Of a stretch of DNA of 10,830 bases, positions 6,925 to 10,830 are shown one piece after another; position 1 is the first letter of the stretch; every line of letters begins with the position of its first letter. Location: contig JBNKLQ010000217.1 in assembly GCA_050292445.1 (NCBI GenBank), forward strand, positions 1-10,830, written 5' to 3'. The stretch is from Leptofilum sp050292445. Lineage in GTDB: Bacteria > Chloroflexota > Anaerolineae > Promineifilales > Promineifilaceae. A program made the translations under genes and the position numbers. The notes beneath the pieces were generated by a model. That model saw nothing but the letters and a program-made list of their open reading frames with translations. It searched no databases and was not told where the DNA came from.

Positions 6925-7788
6925 ATGCAAGAAATCGCGGAAAATGTTTTTATAGAAACTGAATATGATGGCGTCAACGTAGGTGCTGTGCGTACACGCC
7001 GAGGCATTATTGCTATCGATGTGCCATCCTACCCTCGCCAGGCACGCGATTGGGCAATGCGGCTGCACTCCCTTGCGCCCCGTTCGGTGCAATACACCAT
7101 TTTGACCGATTATCACGGCGATCGCATTTTAAACGCACGCTGGCTCAATGCCCCCATCATCGCCCACGAAGCCACGGCGGACAAACTGCGCAGCTACGAC
7201 AAGCGTTATCCGCAGATGTTGCTAGAAAGCCTGGCCAGCCGCAACCCAGAATTCGGCCGTGAGCTAAGCCAAAGCCCCGTAGAACACGCCAGCATGAGCT
7301 TTACTAAATTGATGCAGCTGTGGAAAGGGGGCACTGAACTACAGCTGTTCGCCACACCAGGCCCAACCGCTGGCAGTATTGGCGTTTATTTACCTAGCAC
7401 CGGCGTTTTGTTCACGGGCGATGCCGTTGTGACTGATATGCCTCCATTGCTTGTGGAAGCAGATACGGCCGCATGGTTAAAAACCATCCAACAGTTGCAA
7501 AATTGGCCTGACTCTGTAAACCACATCGTGCCGGGTCGCGGCAAACCATGTAGCCTGGAAGCGCTAACGGCCGTTGCCGACTACATACAAACAATGCGCC
7601 AACAGCTTCAGGACCATATCGCCGCCCAGCACCCCCGGGAAGGAATTCATACCTATCTGCTAAACTTTCTAAACCGCTATCCTGACGCAACACTTCCGAT
7701 TGAGTGGCTCAAAAAACAGATAAAATATAGTTTGGATCATGTCTATGATGAGATACAATTAACCCACAACAATGATCAAGCAAATTAA
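6925..7788 (+). CDS. Metallo-beta-lactamase-fold protein with degenerate metal site
   Basis: The 287-residue protein has the MBL layout: an N-terminal strand pair (NVFIETEYDGVNVGAVRTRRGIIAID in short segments), the metal-motif loop, a TPGxTxGSI loop and the LFTGDAV strand. The canonical HxHxDH is replaced by Asp62-Tyr-His64-Gly-Asp66-Arg67 (TDYHGDR). The TPGHT histidine is Pro147 (TPGPTAGSI). The Asp of TGD (Asp166) is kept, and the usual PGHG histidine is Arg205 (PGRGKP). With only His64, Asp66 and Asp166 left, a normal dinuclear zinc site is unlikely. It may be a single-metal enzyme, or a pseudoenzyme with a binding or structural role. The reading frame is intact and encodes conserved surroundings, so it is not simply decaying. 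The last 60 residues are helical. It follows alaX by 16 bp, which suggests co-expression, but no direct link to tRNA editing is shown. One palindrome copy lies at 7567. Confidence 0.8.
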   Translation: MQEIAENVFIETEYDGVNVGAVRTRRGIIAIDVPSYPRQARDWAMRLHSLAPRSVQYTILTDYHGDRILNARWLNAPIIAHEATADKLRSYDKRYPQMLLESLASRNPEFGRELSQSPVEHASMSFTKLMQLWKGGTELQLFATPGPTAGSIGVYLPSTGVLFTGDAVVTDMPPLLVEADTAAWLKTIQQLQNWPDSVNHIVPGRGKPCSLEALTAVADYIQTMRQQLQDHIAAQHPREGIHTYLLNFLNRYPDATLPIEWLKKQIKYSLDHVYDEIQLTHNNDQAN

Positions 7789-7866
7789 GCAGGATGTTCC
7801 ACCCTCTTTTGGGGCAAAACACCACAAAATATTTACAATTTATTCAGTCTCAACTGATGTATTCAC

Positions 7867-7873
7867 AGGGAAG
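7867..7873 (+). promoter_or_regulatory. Ribosome binding site that decides the Crp-family start
   Basis: AGGGAAG, within the purine run AGGGAAGAGA, lies seven bases before the ATG at 7881. Earlier in-frame ATGs at 7794 and 7857 lack a comparable site, and they would add residues that do not match the compact Crp/Fnr N-terminus. Confidence 0.6.
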
Positions 7874-7880
7874 AGATGTT

Positions 7881-8594
7881 ATGAGAAACCAGAAGTATGC
7901 TGCCAAACAGGCCTTACAACTTGTTCCGTTTTTCAATAATCTGCAGGATGATGAAGCCAAAAGCCTTTCCAAACGGCTTGTCTTGCGCCGTTTTGGCCCT
8001 GACCAGGTAATCTTTCACCACGGCGATCCGGGAGGATTGCTGTACATCATTATTAAAGGCAAAGTAAAAATTACCCACACCACTCTGGATGGACAAGAAG
8101 CAATGTTGGCCATCTTTGGCGCTGGGGACTTTTTTGGCGAATTGGCCTTGTTGGATGATTCACCGCGCTCTGCCACCGCTGAAGCCTTAGAAGAAACCGA
8201 AACGCTGACGCTACACCGGGAGGAGTTCATTCGCTACATTAGCGACAATCCCGATTTTGCCTTGCATGTGCTGCACACATTGGCCCAACATATCCGGCGG
8301 CTCAACAACCAAATCAGTGACATCTTCTTCCTGGATTTACCAGCGCGGCTGGCGCGCCAGCTGCTGCAATTGGCAGCCCAACATGGCGTCAATACAGATG
8401 ATGGCATTCGGATTGAACTATCCCTAACCCAAACCGATCTGGCTGAAATGACGGGGGCCACACGCGTGAGCATTAACAAAGCGTTGGGCCGTTTCCGACG
8501 GGCTGGCTGGGTAAAAGTCGGCGGACGAAAATTCACCATTCTGGATGAGGAAGAGCTGCAAAACCTGATTCAAATTTCAGGCGGCTCTATCTAG
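7881..8594 (+). CDS. Crp/Fnr-family transcriptional regulator
   Basis: The 237-residue protein is the normal size for this family of dimeric DNA-binding regulators. The N-terminal cyclic-nucleotide-binding beta-barrel covers about residues 14-125. It contains the phosphate-binding cassette FGELALLDDSPRSATAEA, with Gly86, Glu87, Arg96 and Ser97 in the positions that bind cAMP in E. coli CRP, so a cyclic nucleotide ligand is plausible. The dimerisation helix is about 127-150. The C-terminal winged helix-turn-helix has LTQTDLAEMTGATRVSINKAL (about 182-202, in two short helices) followed by a GGRKFTIL wing. No cysteine cluster of the FNR iron-sulphur type is present. It is separated from the MBL gene by 92 bp (7789-7880), which is AT-rich and may hold its own promoter, though I could not pick a good -10/-35 pair. 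No adenylate cyclase gene is nearby. It is one of two genes here that lack the iterated palindrome. Confidence 0.92.
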   Translation: MRNQKYAAKQALQLVPFFNNLQDDEAKSLSKRLVLRRFGPDQVIFHHGDPGGLLYIIIKGKVKITHTTLDGQEAMLAIFGAGDFFGELALLDDSPRSATAEALEETETLTLHREEFIRYISDNPDFALHVLHTLAQHIRRLNNQISDIFFLDLPARLARQLLQLAAQHGVNTDDGIRIELSLTQTDLAEMTGATRVSINKALGRFRRAGWVKVGGRKFTILDEEELQNLIQISGGSI

Positions 8595-8596
8595 GA

Positions 8597-8659
8597 ATCA
8601 GTGGTCAGTAATCGGTAATTAGTAAACCGAATACGGATCACCGATTACCGTTCACCGCT
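8597..8659. repeat. Heptad tandem repeat with inverted symmetry (copy B)
   Basis: Nine consecutive degenerate seven-base units run from 8597 to 8659. The left units follow RTCRGTA (for example GTCAGTA at 8604 and ATCGGTA at 8611). The right units follow YACCGAT (for example CACCGAT at 8639), the reverse complement. The arms GTAATCGGT (8608-8616) and ACCGATTAC (8640-8648) pair perfectly around a 23-base loop. The element fills nearly the whole 67-bp gap between the Crp-family stop and the phosphoesterase ATG. It shares TACGGATCAC with copy A at 650-659. Confidence 0.75.
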
Positions 8660-8661
8660 TT

Positions 8662-9480
8662 ATGCGATTGCTTGCCACCAGCGATCTGCACCTGAACCAG
8701 GCGAAAAACTGGACAGCATTAAGCCGAATGCCGGCACATCCCAACGACTGGCTCATTGTTGCTGGTGATGTGGCTGAAAAAGTCACTCATTTTCGGCAGG
8801 CAATGGATTTGCTCACCAATCGCTTTGCCCGCGTCATTTGGACCCCTGGCAATCACGACCTCTGGACGATTCCGACAGACACCCACAGCAAACGCGGTTT
8901 AGCAAAATATTTCCAGCTGGTAGAAATTTGCCGGGAATTTGGTGTGCTGACGCCCGAAGACCCCTACATTCAGTGGCCAGCTAGCAGGTCCCCTTTGTTC
9001 ATCGCCCCAACCTTTACGCTCTATGATTACAGCTTTCGCCCGGATTATATAGCAGCTAAGGAAGCTCTCAATTGGGCAGAGGCTTCTGGCGTAGTGGCCA
9101 CAGACGAAATTTTACTCTACCCTGATCCGTATCCTTCACGGGAAGCATGGTGCCATATTCGCTGCCAAACTACCGAGGAGCGCCTGACGGAAACGGCCGC
9201 TCACGGCAACATCATCCTCGTTAACCATTACCCATTACGCTACGATCTGGTCAATCTCCGCACCATTCCTCGCTTTTCCATTTGGTGTGGCACAACATTA
9301 ACGGAGGATTGGCACAGGCGCTTTCCGATTACGGCCGTCGTCTACGGCCATCTGCACATTCGTGGCACCCATTATCGGGATGGTGTTCGTTTTGAGGAGG
9401 TTTCATTGGGATATCCGCAAAACTGGCAACCTGCGCGAGGCATCCAACCCTATCTGCGCCAAATCCTGCCAGACGATTAG
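8662..9480 (+). CDS. Calcineurin-like metallophosphoesterase
   Basis: This 272-residue protein carries the full set of metal-binding motifs of the calcineurin-like fold: SDLHL with Asp8 and His10, GDV with Asp36, GNHD (63-66), NHYPL with His189, and GHLHIRG with His230 and His232. It is therefore expected to be an active two-metal phosphoesterase. The substrate (nucleotide, nucleic acid or phosphoprotein) cannot be read from the sequence. No signal peptide or membrane segment is visible, so it is probably cytoplasmic. The start at 8662 is supported by the immediate first strand RLLATSDLHL. There is no Shine-Dalgarno sequence, because a heptad repeat occupies the upstream gap. It ends four bases before the convergent RemA-like gene, leaving no room for a separate terminator between them. 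Confidence 0.9.
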   Translation: MRLLATSDLHLNQAKNWTALSRMPAHPNDWLIVAGDVAEKVTHFRQAMDLLTNRFARVIWTPGNHDLWTIPTDTHSKRGLAKYFQLVEICREFGVLTPEDPYIQWPASRSPLFIAPTFTLYDYSFRPDYIAAKEALNWAEASGVVATDEILLYPDPYPSREAWCHIRCQTTEERLTETAAHGNIILVNHYPLRYDLVNLRTIPRFSIWCGTTLTEDWHRRFPITAVVYGHLHIRGTHYRDGVRFEEVSLGYPQNWQPARGIQPYLRQILPDD

Positions 9481-9484
9481 CACC

Positions 9485-9847
9485 TCACTCGCGCAAAGTA
9501 TCCCGAATGCGGCGCTCCAGCCGATTTAAATCCCAGTTGCCCTGCTCGCGCACAATCCGACGCAACATCGGGTCAATCTCCTGTACCGTGTCCAAAATAT
9601 CCGACAGCAGTTGGAACTGTTCCTGCGCCTTGGTCACCTCGACGGGTAAAGACATCATATCGCGCAAAATGGTGCCCTCCGTGCGCGAAGCGGTGAACGG
9701 CTCTACCTGCCCCTCAACGTAGACGCGTGTGCGCTGGCCGGGGCCGCGTCCCTCATCCTCTTCAATCGGCTCTAACCCCACAATGCTGTCTGAACGAAAA
9801 TATTTACCATAGCCCAAAGCCACCATGAGACCTTTTTCAACACGCAT
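9485..9847 (-). CDS. RemA-like (DUF370-like) small protein with helical tail
   Basis: The 120-residue protein begins with a beta-rich part (about 5-63) containing GYGKYFRSDSIVGLEPI and RTRVYVEGQVEPFTASR. This pattern resembles the GFGNxVxxxRIxAI and RRTRxVxxTDSxxVxxS layout of Bacillus RemA, a DNA-binding regulator of biofilm genes. The resemblance is by eye and could be wrong. RemA is about 85-90 residues, and this protein adds a charged, probably helical tail (about 70-120) rich in Glu, Arg and Leu. No membrane segment is seen. Expression signals are the clearest in the window: a GGAGGG ribosome site and an extended -10 promoter upstream. It is convergent with the phosphoesterase gene and divergent from the glycosyltransferase gene. 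The window has no biofilm operon to tie it to, so its role here is unknown. Confidence 0.75.
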   Translation of the reverse strand: MRVEKGLMVALGYGKYFRSDSIVGLEPIEEDEGRGPGQRTRVYVEGQVEPFTASRTEGTILRDMMSLPVEVTKAQEQFQLLSDILDTVQEIDPMLRRIVREQGNWDLNRLERRIRDTLRE

Positions 9848-9854
9848 GAGATTT

Positions 9855-9860
9855 CCCTCC
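9855..9860 (-). promoter_or_regulatory. Strong Shine-Dalgarno site of the RemA-like gene
   Basis: On the minus strand GGAGGG lies seven bases before the ATG (complement of 9845-9847). It is the best ribosome binding site in the window and fixes the start. Most other genes here have none. Confidence 0.8.
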
Positions 9861-9897
9861 AGAAGAACGAATTAAGGCAAAGGTGTACAGTGAGTTA

Positions 9898-9906
9898 AGT
9901 ATAGCA
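9898..9906 (-). promoter_or_regulatory. Extended -10 promoter of the RemA-like gene
   Basis: The minus strand reads TGCTATACT, a TGn extension joined to a one-mismatch -10 box. No good -35 lies at the usual distance, as is common for extended -10 promoters. Initiation would fall near 9891, giving a leader of about 44 bases that contains the GGAGGG site. Confidence 0.5.
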
Positions 9907-9974
9907 TAGCGTGTGCTGGCCTAAGGCGTTAACAGCTATTCGGCATAATGTAATGATTTCGCTAAAATAGCACC

Positions 9975-10010
9975 TTTGCTTAACCTAAATCTCACGATCA
10001 GGTAAGCAAA
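9975..10010. repeat. Inverted repeat in the divergent promoter region
   Basis: TTTGCTTAACC (9975-9985) and GGTAAGCAAA (10001-10010) are reverse complements except for one extra A in the left arm, with 15 bases between. The repeat sits in the 212-bp gap between the divergent RemA-like and glycosyltransferase genes, upstream of the latter. It could be an operator for a dimeric regulator or an RNA hairpin. No T-run follows. Confidence 0.5.
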
Positions 10011-10027
10011 CTGTAAGGGTGACTGTG

Positions 10028-10033
10028 TATAAA
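10028..10033 (+). promoter_or_regulatory. Candidate -10 box for the glycosyltransferase gene
   Basis: TATAAA lies 26 bases before the ATG at 10060 and just downstream of the inverted repeat at 9975-10010. No clear -35 is seen at 16-18 bp. AGGAAG at 10037-10042 is too far from the ATG (17 bases) to be a normal ribosome site. Confidence 0.3.
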
Positions 10034-10059
10034 AGTAGGAAGCCTTGCAGAAACATTGA

Positions 10060-10830
10060 ATGCCTATGACGATTTTGGAAGAAAATAAGCCGGAACCAGT
10101 GCCAGAAACGGCCGTTCCCACTCCAACTGAATCCGAAGAACGAAGCAAACGGCCGTTTTCCTGGGAATCGCTCAGCCTGTTCATCTTGCTGCTCATCCTC
10201 ATCATGGCGGCCACCTTTCGCTTTACCGGGCTGACCTGGGGCGAAGGCAATTTTTTGCATCCCGATGAATTTTTCTTGATGGATGTAGCCAGCCGTCTGC
10301 AACCAGCCGACAACTTCTTCGACTATTTGCGCACCTCAGAATCCCCACTGAATCCGTACAACGTGGACAAAGGATTTTACGTCTATGGCAACTTCCCCAT
10401 GACGTTCACCCGCTACTTTGCCGATTGGGCCACGTCCGCCTGCAACAACTTTGCCGACCTGTGTACCCAAACCTACAACAGCTTTTACGGCCTCCAGCAA
10501 AGCGGCCGTTTCCTTTCCGCTCTCGTCGATTTGATCACCGTTTTCCTGACGTTCCTCATTGGACGACGGCTGTACAGCTGGCAGGCGGGTTTGCTGGCAG
10601 CCTTTTTCCAGGGAACGGCCGTTATGGCCATCCAGCAATCCCACTTTTTCACAATGGATAACTGGGCTGCCTTTTTTACGGCGCTGGGGGTGTATACGGC
10701 CGTGCGCGCTGCCGGATTTGGCGATGCCAAACTGAAATGGCAGCTGCGCTGGTGGATTCTGTTTGGCCTGAGCCTGGGTCTGGCCGTCGCTTCCCGTATC
10801 AACGTCGCCCCGCTGGCGATGATTATCAAT
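10060..10830 (+). CDS. GT-C (GT39/PMT-like) membrane glycosyltransferase, N-terminal part
   Basis: The frame stays open to the window edge, giving 257 residues of a longer protein. GT39/PMT-like enzymes transfer sugars from polyprenyl-phosphate donors to proteins or cell-envelope glycans on the outer face of the membrane. A Pro/Glu-rich cytoplasmic tail (1-33) precedes the first membrane helix (about 37-56). It is followed by the acidic loop motif HPDEFF (67-72), where GT-C enzymes keep their catalytic acidic residue. Then come a soluble loop (73-145), a helix at about 151-170, another at about 176-191, QSHFFTMDNW (193-202) and further helices at about 203-218 and 231-246. HPDE and QSHF/MD together are typical of large chloroflexotal phospholipid-carrier-dependent glycosyltransferases. 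The start may be 10060 or the in-frame ATG at 10066. Four iterated palindrome copies lie here, one of them in the rare Arg-Pro frame (10149). The acceptor cannot be judged without the rest of the gene and its neighbours. Confidence 0.85.
   Translation, partial: MPMTILEENKPEPVPETAVPTPTESEERSKRPFSWESLSLFILLLILIMAATFRFTGLTWGEGNFLHPDEFFLMDVASRLQPADNFFDYLRTSESPLNPYNVDKGFYVYGNFPMTFTRYFADWATSACNNFADLCTQTYNSFYGLQQSGRFLSALVDLITVFLTFLIGRRLYSWQAGLLAAFFQGTAVMAIQQSHFFTMDNWAAFFTALGVYTAVRAAGFGDAKLKWQLRWWILFGLSLGLAVASRINVAPLAMIIN

Larger units (their letters stand above)
344..10703. repeat. Highly iterated palindrome ACGGCCGT (decamer AACGGCCGTT), 21 dispersed copies
   Basis: Exact octamers begin at 345, 782, 1847, 1988, 2265, 2855, 2930, 2990, 3144, 3250, 4604, 5406, 5769, 6585, 6807, 7567, 9331, 10108, 10149, 10615 and 10696. 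Full decamers begin at 344, 2854, 2929, 5768, 7566, 10107, 10148 and 10614. At equal base frequencies about 0.17 octamers are expected in this length. Inside genes, thirteen copies read acg-gcc-gt (Thr-Ala-Val), six read -ac-ggc-cgt (Gly-Arg) and one reads cgg-ccg (Arg-Pro, 10149). The copy at 3250 is intergenic. Use of several frames and unrelated proteins shows that selection or mutation acts on the DNA word. One-base variants such as tACGGCCGC also occur (near 1357, 7465 and 9193). The Crp-family and RemA-like genes have no copy. Confidence 0.9.

Noticed and set aside
7119..7126. GCGATCGC, the cyanobacterial HIP1 octamer
   Set aside because: I noted a single copy, which is no evidence of enrichment; the iterated word here is ACGGCCGT.
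6925..7788. Pseudogene call for the MBL-fold gene
   Set aside because: The frame is complete, with a ribosome site and intact fold loops; only the metal ligands differ, so it is better read as a divergent protein.
7794..7880. 29-residue N-terminal extension of the Crp-family protein
   Set aside because: No ribosome site precedes 7794 or 7857, whereas AGGGAAG sits at the right distance before 7881, and the shorter form has the usual family length.
9481..9487. Possible selenocysteine readthrough of the TGA ending the RemA-like gene, given selA in the window
   Set aside because: The extension would be antisense to the phosphoesterase gene and shows no redox motif; the other complete genes end in TAA or TAG.
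10336..10829. Minus-strand open frames at the right edge
   Set aside because: They lie opposite the glycosyltransferase frame, which carries HPDEFF and QSHF motifs and membrane helices.

Overview
The window looks like a chromosomal segment of a free-living bacterium, most likely Chloroflexota (Anaerolineae/Caldilineae-like). That is an inference from the gene types: a GT-C membrane glycosyltransferase with an HPDEFF motif, a small RemA-like protein with a helical tail, and a soluble GAF-GAF-PAS histidine kinase. Supporting signs are a GC content near the middle of the range and several genes without a Shine-Dalgarno sequence. No phage, transposon, CRISPR or RNA gene is visible. Genes are densely packed, and no gene-free stretch exceeds about 215 bp.

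Layout: (1) 120-620, a four-helix membrane protein of unknown function whose perfect TATAAT lies six bases before its ATG, so its mRNA is probably leaderless. (2) 673-2076 selA, full-length selenocysteine synthase. (3) 2186-3199 tsaD, for tRNA t6A modification. (4) 3356-5476, an orphan cytoplasmic sensor histidine kinase. (5) 5682-6908, a long AlaX-type alanyl-tRNA editing protein, followed after 16 bp by (6) 6925-7788, a metallo-beta-lactamase-fold protein that has lost most metal-binding histidines. (7) 7881-8594, a Crp/Fnr regulator. (8) 8662-9480, a calcineurin-like phosphoesterase. (9) 9485-9847 on the minus strand, a RemA-like small protein. (10) 10060 to the window end, the N-terminal part of a GT39-like glycosyltransferase, divergent from the RemA-like gene. 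Three of the ten genes (selA, tsaD, alaX) act on tRNA or aminoacyl-tRNA, but apart from alaX and the MBL gene they do not look like one operon.

The strongest unexplained signal is sequence-wide. The palindromic octamer ACGGCCGT occurs 21 times in 10.8 kb, where roughly 0.2 copies would be expected at random. Eight of these are the full decamer AACGGCCGTT. It occurs in three reading frames and between genes, so it behaves like a highly iterated palindrome comparable in style to cyanobacterial HIP1, and not like a protein motif. A second signal is a pair of related heptad-periodic, self-complementary intergenic elements, before selA and before the phosphoesterase gene; the latter fills almost the whole gap. 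A different long inverted repeat lies before tsaD. I see no clear multi-gene novel defence or metabolic system here.
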